Below the pieces are notes generated by a model, which made no database searches, was not told the DNA's origin, and saw only the letters and a list, made by a program, of their open reading frames with translations. DNA of 64,000 nucleotides from Bacteroidales bacterium UBA3810 (GTDB taxonomy: Bacteria > Bacteroidota > Bacteroidia > Bacteroidales > Paludibacteraceae): positions 179,320 to 243,319 of the forward strand of contig DFEE01000020.1 of the NCBI GenBank assembly GCA_002368645.1. Reading direction: 5' to 3'. Both the position numbers and the translations under genes were made by a program. Shown here in pieces: positions 25,898-35,420 of the stretch (positions are counted from its first letter, which is position 1; each line of letters begins with the position of its first letter).

Positions 25898-25991
25898 TCC
25901 CTGGTTACCCGGTATCCTGGCATTCCGGTCTCCCGACATCCCGATATCTTGGTATCCTGGTGCCCTGATATCCCGGTTACCTGGCTTCCTG
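25898..25991 (-). repeat. Decamer repeat block 2
   Basis: About nine degenerate units (for example CCGGTATCCTGG, CCGACATCC, TTGGTATCCTGG, CCGGTTACCTGG) filling the 92-bp gap between the M23 gene and the mannosyltransferase and running into the last codons of the latter (PQEAR). Confidence 0.75.
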
Positions 25992-26726
25992 GGGTATCGG
26001 ATACTTCCTGAACCAACTGGACACTTTCAGCCGAATGACCCCGAAAAGGGCTTCCGAGAATATACCCCCGCTCATTTTGGAGGTTCCTAACACGCGGTTC
26101 ACAAAGACAATGGGCTCTTCCTGTATTTGGAAACCGCACTTATAAGCGGTGAACTTCATCTCTATTTGGAAAGCATAGCCTTTGAACCGTATTTTATCTA
26201 ATTCAATGGTCTCTAACACCTTTCGTTTATAGCCTACGAAACCGGCAGTGGTGTCATGCACGGGCATGCCCGTAACAAAACGCACGTACTTCGATGCAAA
26301 ATAAGACATCAAGACGCGCCCCATGGGCCAGTTCACGACATTAACACCGGTCACATAGCGACTACCGATAGCCACATCCGCACCTTGATTAGCCAAGCGG
26401 TCATAGAGTTTAGGCAGGTCATTGGGGTTGTGACTGAAATCTGCATCCATCTCAAAGATATAGTCATAGCCATGCTCCAGCCCCCACTTGAAACCGCATA
26501 TATAGGCAGTGCCGAGTCCTTGTTTACCGCTACGCTCTACGATAAAGAGACGGTCATTAAACTCTTTCTGCATCAAGCCTTTCACGATTCCGGCTGTCCC
26601 GTCGGGGGAACCATCATCGATAATGAGGATATCAAATGCCACCGGCAGACCGAACACTGCACGGATGATAGCTTCTATATTTTCCTTCTCATTGTAGGTC
26701 GGGATAATAACTAAACGTCTCTGCAT
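25977..26726 (-). CDS. Polyprenol-monophosphomannose synthase (GT2, DPM1-like)
   Basis: A 249-residue soluble GT-A glycosyltransferase that should move mannose or a related sugar from a nucleotide donor to polyprenyl phosphate at the inner face of the membrane. It shows LVIIPTYNEKENIEAII, the nucleotide-binding ILIIDDGSPDGTA, the DxD in EMDADFSHNPNDLP, and the acceptor region VHDTTAGFVGYKRKVLE. No C-terminal membrane helix is present, as in the DPM1-only form. Its last residues are encoded within decamer repeat DNA. It overlaps the upstream metallo-hydrolase gene by 16 nt. Confidence 0.93.
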   Translation of the reverse strand: MQRRLVIIPTYNEKENIEAIIRAVFGLPVAFDILIIDDGSPDGTAGIVKGLMQKEFNDRLFIVERSGKQGLGTAYICGFKWGLEHGYDYIFEMDADFSHNPNDLPKLYDRLANQGADVAIGSRYVTGVNVVNWPMGRVLMSYFASKYVRFVTGMPVHDTTAGFVGYKRKVLETIELDKIRFKGYAFQIEMKFTAYKCGFQIQEEPIVFVNRVLGTSKMSGGIFSEALFGVIRLKVSSWFRKYPIPQEAR

Positions 26727-27544
26727 ATAGTATTATTTAAAGTATATAACGGACTGGGGTTAAGGCGGTCAAGAACCTTCAGATACACATCTTCGCGGGG
26801 CATGATACCGATTTCCAGCAAATGTTCGGAAACTGTATTATAGGCCACTTGCGGGTCATTATTTTCCTGCGATAAGTGGCAGAGCCATATATTACGGATT
26901 CCGTCATGCCAGTTACGCTCCAACAGTTCGCCGCAGGTTTCGTTAGACTGGTGACCTCTATCCGACAGAATACGCTCTTTGAGATAGGTCGGATAAGGAC
27001 CGTTGAGGAGCATCATCTCATCATGGTTAGCTTCTATCACAATATGATTGGCAGTACGGATAGCAGCCTCCATTTGCTCATTAGGGCAACCGCAATCAGT
27101 CGCTATCATAAAACGTTGCCCGTAGGCGTCAATCACATACCCCAAGCAATCCGTGGAGTCATGACTGATACCGTAGGTGTTAATCGTGAAGTCATCCAAT
27201 TGCCATTCCTTACCTTTCTCAAAATACCGGCGGGAGGTTCTTAATTTCTCTTTGAGACCGTAGTTACGGTCTATGCCTCCGTGAATCTCAGGCGTTGTAT
27301 AAATAGGGATATGCACACGTTCGCCTAATGTACCCACGGCGCGGATATGGTCGGCATGATCATGGGTCACAAGCACAGCAAGGATATTCGTAAAATCCAA
27401 GCCTATTGCCTTCAGGTCTTTTTGGATAGTACGCGCCGAGATTCCGGCATCTATCAAAATGCCTTTCTCATGTGTACCAAGATAGTAGCTATTACCGCTA
27501 CTGCCCGACCCGAATGCTTGAAATATCAGTTCTTGTTCCGCCAT
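26711..27544 (-). CDS. MBL-fold metallo-hydrolase (WalJ/YycJ-like)
   Basis: A 277-residue metallo-beta-lactamase-fold hydrolase. It opens with the conserved FQAFGSGSSGNSYYLG and ILIDAGISARTI, then the HxHxDH zinc site VTHDHADHIRAVG. Further ligands lie in GISHDSTDCLGYVI, MIATDCG and HIVIEANHD. This matches the YycJ/WalJ family, proposed to be nucleases or linked to cell-wall and DNA replication coordination. It is first in a minus-strand run of five genes (this gene, mannosyltransferase, M23, pepP, argS). Confidence 0.9.
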   Translation of the reverse strand: MAEQELIFQAFGSGSSGNSYYLGTHEKGILIDAGISARTIQKDLKAIGLDFTNILAVLVTHDHADHIRAVGTLGERVHIPIYTTPEIHGGIDRNYGLKEKLRTSRRYFEKGKEWQLDDFTINTYGISHDSTDCLGYVIDAYGQRFMIATDCGCPNEQMEAAIRTANHIVIEANHDEMMLLNGPYPTYLKERILSDRGHQSNETCGELLERNWHDGIRNIWLCHLSQENNDPQVAYNTVSEHLLEIGIMPREDVYLKVLDRLNPSPLYTLNNTICRDV

Positions 27545-27581
27545 AAATTATGCCGCTGAGGGTTTCCACCCATACAGCCTG

Positions 27582-27613
27582 CAAAGATACAAAAAAAAAT
27601 GCACTTTTCCAAA
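27582..27613 (-). promoter_or_regulatory. Promoter of the WalJ-like-argS gene run
   Basis: Minus strand TTTG (27613-27610), 20 nt, TATCTTTG (27589-27582). It lies about 40 nt before the start codon. Confidence 0.7.
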
Positions 27614-27647
27614 AAAAAGTGCGTATTTTGTGAAAAACACGCACTTT
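27611..27647 (-). terminator. Terminator of the small-protein gene
   Basis: AAAGTGCGT (minus strand 27647-27639) pairs with ACGCACTTT (27624-27616), followed by a minus-strand T-run (27618-27611). It lies between the small gene and the promoter of the next unit. A second hairpin (GCACTTTT/AAAAGTGC, 27601-27622) overlaps it. Confidence 0.65.
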
Positions 27648-27700
27648 TAGAATTTTGTAGTTATTCTTTTAGCTGTCTCTATAACATTCTCACAATGGTC

Positions 27701-27850
27701 TTACAACCCCGCCGGTCCGACCTCTCCGCCGCTGATACGCCCGGGAGCACCACCTGGCTCGGAATGACTTGGTGTATTAACAACCATCACCCCTTCGCCT
27801 ATAAGAAGAGTCATGGTCTCTGTTTGCGGTATCGTATAGGTCTTTTTCAT
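27701..27850 (-). CDS. Small Bacteroidales protein of 49 residues, MKKTYTIPQTE type
   Basis: The peptide starts MKKTYTIPQTETMTLLIGEG, continues VMVVNTPSHSEPGGAPGR and ends ISGGEVGPAGL. Bacteroidota genomes carry many isolated 45-70 residue ORFs opening MKKxYxxPxxE; their function is not known to me. Here the ORF has a canonical promoter at 27884-27915, a leader of about 28 nt, and a terminator at 27611-27647, so it forms a complete monocistronic unit. The C-terminal half is Gly/Pro-rich and probably disordered, and there is no signal peptide. It could be a small effector or a precursor peptide; that is inference. Confidence 0.65.
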   Translation of the reverse strand: MKKTYTIPQTETMTLLIGEGVMVVNTPSHSEPGGAPGRISGGEVGPAGL

Positions 27851-27883
27851 TATCGAATTACAAGTTATTGTCATTCCAAGGTG

Positions 27884-27915
27884 CAAAGTTAATACTTTTT
27901 TGCGATATATCCAAA
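27884..27915 (-). promoter_or_regulatory. Promoter of the 49-residue protein gene
   Basis: Minus strand TTTG (27915-27912), 20 nt, TAACTTTG (27891-27884). It sits immediately after the stop codon of the giant gene. Confidence 0.7.
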
Positions 27916-27927
27916 TAAAAGTGCAAT

Positions 27928-30900
27928 TTATTTTACTTTTTTACCCATAGCGTCGTATAATACGCCACCTTTATTGATATAGAGTACGCCATTATGGATA
28001 AACTTCTGCATTGGAGCCTCACTACCGACTTGCTCTACACCGGTCGCGGTATTGCGCGCTTCGCGCACGAGTTGTAGACCATAATTAGCGGTCGTACCTT
28101 TCATGAGTGAGAGGGTATAAGCCGACTCAGATAGGTTCCAAATCACGGTGCCGTCATAGGTCAGATAGAGGGTAGCATCTTGAGGTGCATCAACTATATC
28201 GAGCACATAGTTACCGGTTTTCGGTGCATAGAGACCTACCTCAAAGAAGGCATTTTCATTGACTAACGGTTGATCTATATCGCTCAACTTATTGCCATAA
28301 GCATTAGCCCAAATTTGTGCAATAGTAGCCGAAGTAGGTGTACCCATCTTAAGTAGGTCGCGCCCAATAACATACTCGTTTACAGATTCTTCAGTTGCGC
28401 CAACATAGAGATAATCCACCGATTCACTATTCTCTGCCGTAAAAGCAAGTTTGAACTCTGTCTTGTCCTCTTCACCCGTTCTGCTTGGAGCACGAAGAGT
28501 CAAGTTCTCATCAGAAACAGGTTTTTGGAACGACACCTTTGCCTCGTTATTGGGAGCTTGTACAAAGAAGGCAGAACCAATAACAAAGGTGCAGGCATTA
28601 ATATCTTCCGTAGTATAGGAGTTTGTAGTGTGATCAAACAACTGAATCTTAGTTATTTCTCCATTCGCTTGCAGGTTAGCATAAGTCGTTAGGCCATTAC
28701 CCAAGCCGTTCCAACCGATAAATTTAGCTTCGCCTGCTGAAACGGAGAGATTCATCTCAATCGGCTCGGTATAGGTGGTGCCATTATGTTTCTTGAAACG
28801 ATATACATTACGCCCATTATCCGTGGCAATCGTGTAACAAAGTCCCGGCGTCATGATACCTGAGAAGTTCTGCCATCCCTTACCACCTTGTGCTCGACGC
28901 GCTTCATTATAGGTTTGGATAATGTAATTGTCATTTGTGGCTAATTGAACATCGTTCTGGTCATATATACCATTAGCAGCAGACACAGGGAACGGCACGG
29001 TAAAATCATACCATCCATCAGTCGTAATGCCGGCAGGATCAAGTGCCAAGTCGAAATAGGCATCGGCGTGAACATTTACATTCTCAATATTCTCCACTTG
29101 TGAGGAGCTTGCTTGGAATAGCTCTTGTGTAGCTGCATTTCTGCCGCCTATGGCCGATGCTATATAGAGGTTATTAACATCTAATGTGCCATTGTTAAGA
29201 ATAAGTTTACCACCTTGTTCCACTTTGACATCACCATATTGTTCGCGGAAGTAAGAGTCGTCGTTACCAAGGGTAAGTGTAGCTCCATCTTTGATAGTTA
29301 CTGTAACACCCTCGCGTATAGTCATAGCCTCCACTTCAACCTCGCCTTTTATATCCACGTTGGAGAGGATAACTACTTTGTCGTTGCTATCGGTTGGTTT
29401 GTTATTATCAAGCCAGTTCTCGCTCTTTTCCCAGTTGGTATTATCTGTGCCATTGAAGACGAATCCGCTAGTAACAGTGAGCGTTGCCGTGCCTGCTACG
29501 GGTGTGGGCAGGTAGTTGGGGTCGGACGGGGTGAAGATGACAGGCAGTGTGTGTGTGCCTAATTCGTAGTAGTGCATCATATTAAGGCTGCCGTCCCAAG
29601 CCAGTGTGCCGGCTATGAGTGCCGTACCGCCGTCTATAACACCGTAGGTGGTGTTTGTCAGTTGTGCCTCAGAGAGTATCTGTCCGTAGAAAATCTGTGA
29701 TGTAGCGGTTATTGCGGGCAGTTCGGCGGGCAAAACAGTAAGAGGTATGTTGAACTCGACAGTCTTATACCAATCTAAATTATTGGGAGTGAATACCACG
29801 GTAGCATAGGACGGACTGCCGGCGTTAACTATCTCGTCCGGTCTTTTCCAAGCATAGGTGCCTTGCACGTCTTCTTGCGGGTTCTTGATTTCGTCACGGG
29901 CACTGATAGTGCCTGAGATTGTTGCGTCGCTCAACGGCTGACCATATATGATGGTAGAGCCTGTAAGCGACGGATAAACAGCAGGAGCATATTTTTCCAC
30001 TACTACATTCATTTTATCGCTCACCGTGTTATACCAGTTGGTGTTAGCGGGGGTGAAGATGACCGTGCGTGCAAATACGCCTGCCTCATTTTCTACAGTA
30101 GTATTTCCATCTTTCCATGCAAAACTACCCTCTACCACCACGCCGTCCAGTTTCACTATGCCGCCTGTGAGCGAAGCATCGGACAGCAGACGACCAATCA
30201 GCATACTCTGTGCCGTAGGTAGAGTGACTATCTCCGGTGTGAAGCGGTTGATAATAAGCGTTTTGTTCACAACGGTTGCGGCAGCATAGGTGTCGTTTCC
30301 GTCTTGATGAGCTGTGATGGTGACTTCACCGCCTTTGATGATAAGCAGGCGGTTTGCTTCATCCACGTATGCTATCGTAGGGTCGGATGAGGTATAGCGT
30401 ACATTCAATCCGCTACTTGCAGTGGCATCAAAGGTGAAGTCGGCATTGCAGAGCATCTCAGTGGTCGTAAAGTCCCATGTGATGGTCTGTGGAGTCTTCA
30501 GTATCTCAATATCTACATGGCAGGTTACGGTGTTATACAATTTGTCCTCTACGGGGGTGAATACTGCCGTATAGCCACTATTAATACGCTCGATGACCGT
30601 TGTCGGTTCAAGCCAGTCAAATGAGCCTTCTATCAGCACATCCACGCCGTCCATATCCACTGTTACGCTACCACCATAGAGCGGTACAGTTGCCAAGGTA
30701 GCGGGAAGGATAGTCGAGCTTGTCGGGCATACTTGAACAGTAGGAGTGGCTTTAGCGATACTATATGTACGGCTTGTAGTGGTACTTTCATAGTAAGTAT
30801 TACCTGCCTGCGTTGCAGTAATGACCACATCGCCTGATTGCTTAATATTGAGCCACCATCCGTCACCATCCTGATACGGCTCTGCGATGCTGTTGTCGGC

Positions 30901-33900
30901 TGAAGTGAAGATGACAGGCAGTTCACTGGTAGCCGTAGCAACCAATTGCACCTTATTCGATGTCAGTATGTTAACCGGTGAAACGACACTCCATGTTATC
31001 TGTTGAGTAGTCTTGATGACGTTTGCGCTGATGGGAATCTCAAGTCGCTGGTCGTGGTTGGATATAACGATGACGTTGTCTTCTGCACCTACGGTACGTC
31101 CTGTGCAGCGAATCTGCACGACAGCGTTCTTTTGGTAGTCGCCGCAGTCTTCGCCGAGAGTAGTCGTGCGAACTTCAAACTGGTCGCTCGGGTTTTGTAA
31201 TTCCACATCCAAAGCACCGGTCAGGTTGGAATAGTTGACCGTAAACTGCTGCAATTCTACCTGTCCGTATTCCACAGCAGAGAAGTCCATATTGTTCTCT
31301 TGCAATTCAAGATACTTGGCGAGGGTTACTTCCACGTCCTTAAAGGTACGTGTCAGTGTAGCGCCAGTCTCAGTGTAAATCTTCACTTTGGTGGTATTGC
31401 GATTGAGCACGTATGGCCCATAGTGTCTGTAATTTTTGTTTATGTCGCCTCGCGCTATATATTCAACCTCGTGCCAACTGCCGTTGTAGTATTGGCCAAC
31501 CCATAGTCCCCAGATTGCTGCATCATCGCACTTGGCATCAAACTCAATAGTTGCCGGTTCGCCTTGCAGTGTAAACTCCTCGCTGTCGATGGTATGCAGA
31601 GTCTTTTCTTCCGCTACGTCTAACACGAGCGGACGGCAGCCTGCTGCGGGGTCGCGGCTAACGAGCTTGTGTGTTGCACTGACTGCCACATAGTCGTCGT
31701 TGCCTGCTTGGCGGGCGGTGATATAGCCTGTGCCCCAGCCGGTGATGGTCAGCGTGTTACCGCTTACCGAAGCAAAGGCACTTGCGGCGTCATCTAACTC
31801 GTAAGTGATAGGCAGCGTATTGTCAGCGTCTGAATATGCGGTTAGGGTCTTTGTGACGGTCTGTCCGTCCTCGCGTTTCACATTACTCAGTTTGTCGGTC
31901 CAGATAATATGTTGCACATGCTTGTTGGTTACCTCCACGGTGATGGTCTCATTGACAGCCTCCCATTTAGTATCGCCTGCTTGGGTTGCAATCAGACGGG
32001 TGGTACCTACGCCTATACCGGTTACGCGGTCGCCTTCTATTTCCAATATGCCCGGAGTTTCTGCGATCAGCGTGACAGCCAGACCGCTGGTAGCATATGC
32101 GGCACCCGAATACGGTTCGTCTAACGGTAGCGGAGTGATATCCTCGCGCCAGACAATCTCTTGTATGGCTTTGTTGGTTGTGCCGGTGAGGGTGATATCA
32201 GCTGTTTTTCCGTCCTCGCTCTCAATGTGCAAGGTAGCCGTATGGTCGCCTGCCACTTCGTGCAAGTAGCGCACAATGAGATTGGCAGTGCCGTAGTTAT
32301 CAATGGACGAAGCGATGGTGTTGCTGCCTTCGGCTATTTGGAAATATGCGGCATTAGTACCTGTGAGGCTGACTGTACAAGTCTTGACGTTGTACCAGTC
32401 CACGCTCACGGTGCGTTCGGTGGGGTTGTTGCCTATATACCCGCTGCCAAAGGCTTGTGAGGAAGGGGCTACAATCTCTTTTCGCTCAGTGATTTTGATA
32501 TTATTGAAATGGCCATATACCGTGCCATAATAGCGGAGTTTGATATATCTTGTTGAACCTGAAAGTGGGATACCGGTAACATCGCGTGACTCTTCTTCCT
32601 TATTGTATGACCAAATGGCGTTTCCCCAGTTGCCGTTGGTACTGCTTTCATATACCTCAAACAAGCAATCACCATCCACGGGGAGTTGTCCCAAATATTT
32701 GTCACATTTTTTTGTGAATGACAACTTATCGGGGATTCCTGTCAAAGCTATAATGATATATGAGTTAGGAGCATGGCTTAAAATCCATTTGTCGTCGCCC
32801 ATCTTATAACCATTATTATCCCATGTAGCTTTGTTTTCGGTGGCTATCACGATGTCGCTTTTGTTGTCGCTGGTGATGGTAAACGGCACGTGGTTTTGCG
32901 GCTGATAGACCTGTATGGTCTTGCTCAGGTTGCTGCTCGCATCTTTCCATTTGTAGTTACCGGCCTGCGTGAGAGTGAACGTTACGTTGCCAGTTTTGTT
33001 ATATACCTCAATGCGTCCGTCCACATAATTTGCTATTTCCGGATGGTTGGAAACGACAGTGAAGGGCAGTTCTGTGTTGGATGACACAACGGGTTCGCTC
33101 ACTTGTGCACCCCACGGGTAGTTGTTCTCAAGGTTCCATGTGATAGTCGGTGTTTTCTTTTGAACGGTGATGGTAGCAGTGATAGTGTCGCCTGTCCAGT
33201 AGTCGTTGTTGGCTTGGGCAATAGTCAATGTGGCTGTACCGGCATTCTTAGCACGCCACATACCGTCCGTGAAGCGGATGATGTTCTCATTGGATGAGGT
33301 GATGACCACAGCGTTTTGTGCTGGCTCGCCCTCAGCGGGAGCATTAACGCTGTAGGCATCTTCCGTTGCTACAGCGTCCTCTACATCGCACGTGATGCCG
33401 TCAAGCCATGACGACAATGTGGTGGTGTGCTTGCTCACATACACATGTATAGAGCGGGTATGCTTGAAGATAGTGGTTGTACCTTCTTGGTCGAACTGTA
33501 TTACCTCATCGCCGGCTACTGTTCCTGTGATAACACCTGTATGCGCACTACTATTGTGTGTATAACCGACATACTGCGGATTGATAGGGTATCTGAACCA
33601 GCCGTTGCTCTCATCGGTATTCACGAAACGCATCGTTGCCGTCTCGCCGACCAATAAATGCAGTTCTTGAACAGGATCAGCCGGCAAGTTTATTGTCTCA
33701 TTCAGCCAGAACTCCGGCGTAGCTTTCGGTTCAATCAAATAAGTATGCGAAGCCGATCCTGCTTCATAATACGGTGTTCCTTCTGTAGCGACACTGATTG
33801 TCACATTCGTTGCCGTAAAACCTGCATTTTGCACACGCAAAGTAGTACCATCTGCGACAACGATACCGCTGTTGGACTCATAACTATAAGTCAATCCGCC

Positions 33901-35259
33901 CACATCATTCCCATTATACTTCGCTTGCGCCACTTTTTCCAACACATCACTCGCATAAATATGCGTCGCCCCATCGGCATTCCACCACTCAAATGTCGGC
34001 GTACGCTTACCAACAACAACATCAAACTCACGTGAAACAGCTCTATATTGTTTCGTTGCTGCGTAGGTAGCACGTACGCGGTACGTCCCTAATTTAGTTG
34101 CCGAGAAATTATTACCGGATATAGTAGCGTTGGATACTGCCTCATACCCTGCTTTCGTTACCTTCTCAAAGGTCAAAGTAGTACTATTTCCATCATAACC
34201 GCTGACTAACTTGCTCAAATCGGCAGTTACAATATCGTCTCCGATAGAAATATCTACACTTCCATCAGTTGCCGTAAACGACGGAATCAACGGATTTACT
34301 GTAATGGTCAAATTTGAACTCCATGAAGATGCCTCATGGCAATTATTTTCGGCTTCAATTCTTGCTTTAATCTTATACGTTCCCGAATCAGTAGCATAGA
34401 ACATTCCGTCATCAATGACTCCCGATTCTCCTTTGCTATCGGTTCTCTCAAAATGCCAATAATCACTAAAATGCCCAGATGTTGTAAATGCAGCGGTCAA
34501 ATCCACTGTTTGCGGCTCATTCTCTTCTAAGTTATCCTTATTCATTGTCACATAGATAGTCTTTGATTCTTCCGGTCTTCCCGGGGTATTCGGCTTAAGG
34601 GTGTATGTAATCACAAGCTTCTTAATACGATACCTAAAATATCTATCAATAAGAGCATTATTTTCATTCTTCAAAGTAAGCTTTATTCCAGAGGGAAACG
34701 TACCTGATTCATTTATCTTGGCAAAATCACCATCGTTGTAAGATAGAGAAGCTGTTCCAACATTGGTAGTTTTATCATTGAAAACAATTTTTCCCTTACC
34801 CGCATTGAATGCATCTGAGTTATATGCCGTACACCAGAATGCAATATTGGTTACTGTTATTGTGCCACAACTACTGCTCCAGGTAAAAGTATAATCTAAT
34901 GTAGATTTGTTATAAACCGCTGCAAGTTTAAATAGTTTATCTTCCGATTCATAAGTTACGTTAGCATCAGAACTCGCCAATGTGAAAGTTGCATGCTCGT
35001 TTGTAATTATGAGTTTCCCATCAACTACATCCGAACTTGCGTATGCCGGCGTCGCCTCATTTCCCCAAGCCTCACTATTCCAGCCGCCTAAGAACAGCAA
35101 AAACATGAGTGCGAGCAGTCCCCGCTGCGAGCGCATAGAACTCAAAAAAGCCGACACATACGAGACGGATACGGGACGATAGAGGGAGTTTTTCATCGCT
35201 CGGTCGAGCGTGGCACCGTAAAGCCAATTGAATATACTTTTAAAACTCATCTTTTTCAT
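27928..35259 (-). CDS. Giant secreted multi-Ig-repeat protein with conserved C-terminal tail
   Basis: A 2443-residue protein. An unusual N-terminal extension of about 45 residues (MKKMSFKSIFNWLYGATLDR onward) precedes the hydrophobic signal core LLALMFLLFLGGWNSEAWG. The body has many bacterial Ig-like repeats with the signature TAxQAGNxxYxA (ITATQAGNTYYEST; ITAHQDGNDTYAAA), two choice-of-anchor-like domains (AFGSGYIGNNPTERTVSV; NNMDFSAVEYGQVELQQF), and a cluster of MBG-like units (TIIYGQPLSDATISGT; QIFYGQILSEAQLTNT). A beta-helix-like stretch follows (VKVEQGGKLILNNGTLDV). The end (TGVEQV, KFIHNGVLYINKGGVLYD, AMGKKVK) matches two other secreted proteins here. It is probably a cell-surface or released adhesin-like protein; ligand unknown. 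No clear promoter was found in the 160 bp upstream. Confidence 0.85.
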   Translation of the reverse strand: MKKMSFKSIFNWLYGATLDRAMKNSLYRPVSVSYVSAFLSSMRSQRGLLALMFLLFLGGWNSEAWGNEATPAYASSDVVDGKLIITNEHATFTLASSDANVTYESEDKLFKLAAVYNKSTLDYTFTWSSSCGTITVTNIAFWCTAYNSDAFNAGKGKIVFNDKTTNVGTASLSYNDGDFAKINESGTFPSGIKLTLKNENNALIDRYFRYRIKKLVITYTLKPNTPGRPEESKTIYVTMNKDNLEENEPQTVDLTAAFTTSGHFSDYWHFERTDSKGESGVIDDGMFYATDSGTYKIKARIEAENNCHEASSWSSNLTITVNPLIPSFTATDGSVDISIGDDIVTADLSKLVSGYDGNSTTLTFEKVTKAGYEAVSNATISGNNFSATKLGTYRVRATYAATKQYRAVSREFDVVVGKRTPTFEWWNADGATHIYASDVLEKVAQAKYNGNDVGGLTYSYESNSGIVVADGTTLRVQNAGFTATNVTISVATEGTPYYEAGSASHTYLIEPKATPEFWLNETINLPADPVQELHLLVGETATMRFVNTDESNGWFRYPINPQYVGYTHNSSAHTGVITGTVAGDEVIQFDQEGTTTIFKHTRSIHVYVSKHTTTLSSWLDGITCDVEDAVATEDAYSVNAPAEGEPAQNAVVITSSNENIIRFTDGMWRAKNAGTATLTIAQANNDYWTGDTITATITVQKKTPTITWNLENNYPWGAQVSEPVVSSNTELPFTVVSNHPEIANYVDGRIEVYNKTGNVTFTLTQAGNYKWKDASSNLSKTIQVYQPQNHVPFTITSDNKSDIVIATENKATWDNNGYKMGDDKWILSHAPNSYIIIALTGIPDKLSFTKKCDKYLGQLPVDGDCLFEVYESSTNGNWGNAIWSYNKEEESRDVTGIPLSGSTRYIKLRYYGTVYGHFNNIKITERKEIVAPSSQAFGSGYIGNNPTERTVSVDWYNVKTCTVSLTGTNAAYFQIAEGSNTIASSIDNYGTANLIVRYLHEVAGDHTATLHIESEDGKTADITLTGTTNKAIQEIVWREDITPLPLDEPYSGAAYATSGLAVTLIAETPGILEIEGDRVTGIGVGTTRLIATQAGDTKWEAVNETITVEVTNKHVQHIIWTDKLSNVKREDGQTVTKTLTAYSDADNTLPITYELDDAASAFASVSGNTLTITGWGTGYITARQAGNDDYVAVSATHKLVSRDPAAGCRPLVLDVAEEKTLHTIDSEEFTLQGEPATIEFDAKCDDAAIWGLWVGQYYNGSWHEVEYIARGDINKNYRHYGPYVLNRNTTKVKIYTETGATLTRTFKDVEVTLAKYLELQENNMDFSAVEYGQVELQQFTVNYSNLTGALDVELQNPSDQFEVRTTTLGEDCGDYQKNAVVQIRCTGRTVGAEDNVIVISNHDQRLEIPISANVIKTTQQITWSVVSPVNILTSNKVQLVATATSELPVIFTSADNSIAEPYQDGDGWWLNIKQSGDVVITATQAGNTYYESTTTSRTYSIAKATPTVQVCPTSSTILPATLATVPLYGGSVTVDMDGVDVLIEGSFDWLEPTTVIERINSGYTAVFTPVEDKLYNTVTCHVDIEILKTPQTITWDFTTTEMLCNADFTFDATASSGLNVRYTSSDPTIAYVDEANRLLIIKGGEVTITAHQDGNDTYAAATVVNKTLIINRFTPEIVTLPTAQSMLIGRLLSDASLTGGIVKLDGVVVEGSFAWKDGNTTVENEAGVFARTVIFTPANTNWYNTVSDKMNVVVEKYAPAVYPSLTGSTIIYGQPLSDATISGTISARDEIKNPQEDVQGTYAWKRPDEIVNAGSPSYATVVFTPNNLDWYKTVEFNIPLTVLPAELPAITATSQIFYGQILSEAQLTNTTYGVIDGGTALIAGTLAWDGSLNMMHYYELGTHTLPVIFTPSDPNYLPTPVAGTATLTVTSGFVFNGTDNTNWEKSENWLDNNKPTDSNDKVVILSNVDIKGEVEVEAMTIREGVTVTIKDGATLTLGNDDSYFREQYGDVKVEQGGKLILNNGTLDVNNLYIASAIGGRNAATQELFQASSSQVENIENVNVHADAYFDLALDPAGITTDGWYDFTVPFPVSAANGIYDQNDVQLATNDNYIIQTYNEARRAQGGKGWQNFSGIMTPGLCYTIATDNGRNVYRFKKHNGTTYTEPIEMNLSVSAGEAKFIGWNGLGNGLTTYANLQANGEITKIQLFDHTTNSYTTEDINACTFVIGSAFFVQAPNNEAKVSFQKPVSDENLTLRAPSRTGEEDKTEFKLAFTAENSESVDYLYVGATEESVNEYVIGRDLLKMGTPTSATIAQIWANAYGNKLSDIDQPLVNENAFFEVGLYAPKTGNYVLDIVDAPQDATLYLTYDGTVIWNLSESAYTLSLMKGTTANYGLQLVREARNTATGVEQVGSEAPMQKFIHNGVLYINKGGVLYDAMGKKVK

Positions 35260-35420
35260 AGTTTTTATATTATATTTATCAATCGTTTTTGTTCTTATTT
35301 ATTGGTGATATTCTTTCGGACATCTATCATGTCATTTATTGTGTCATTTTTTCTGCTCATTGCTATTAAACAACTATTTATCAATTGAATATGTCAATTT
35401 CTTTCCTATCATCTTTCATA

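Noticed and set aside
24673..26139. A longer M23 protein starting at 26139
   Set aside because: The extra 85 residues overlap the mannosyltransferase gene and are read from decamer repeats (PGSQVTGISGHQDTKI). The lipoprotein signal at 25884 fits a true start.
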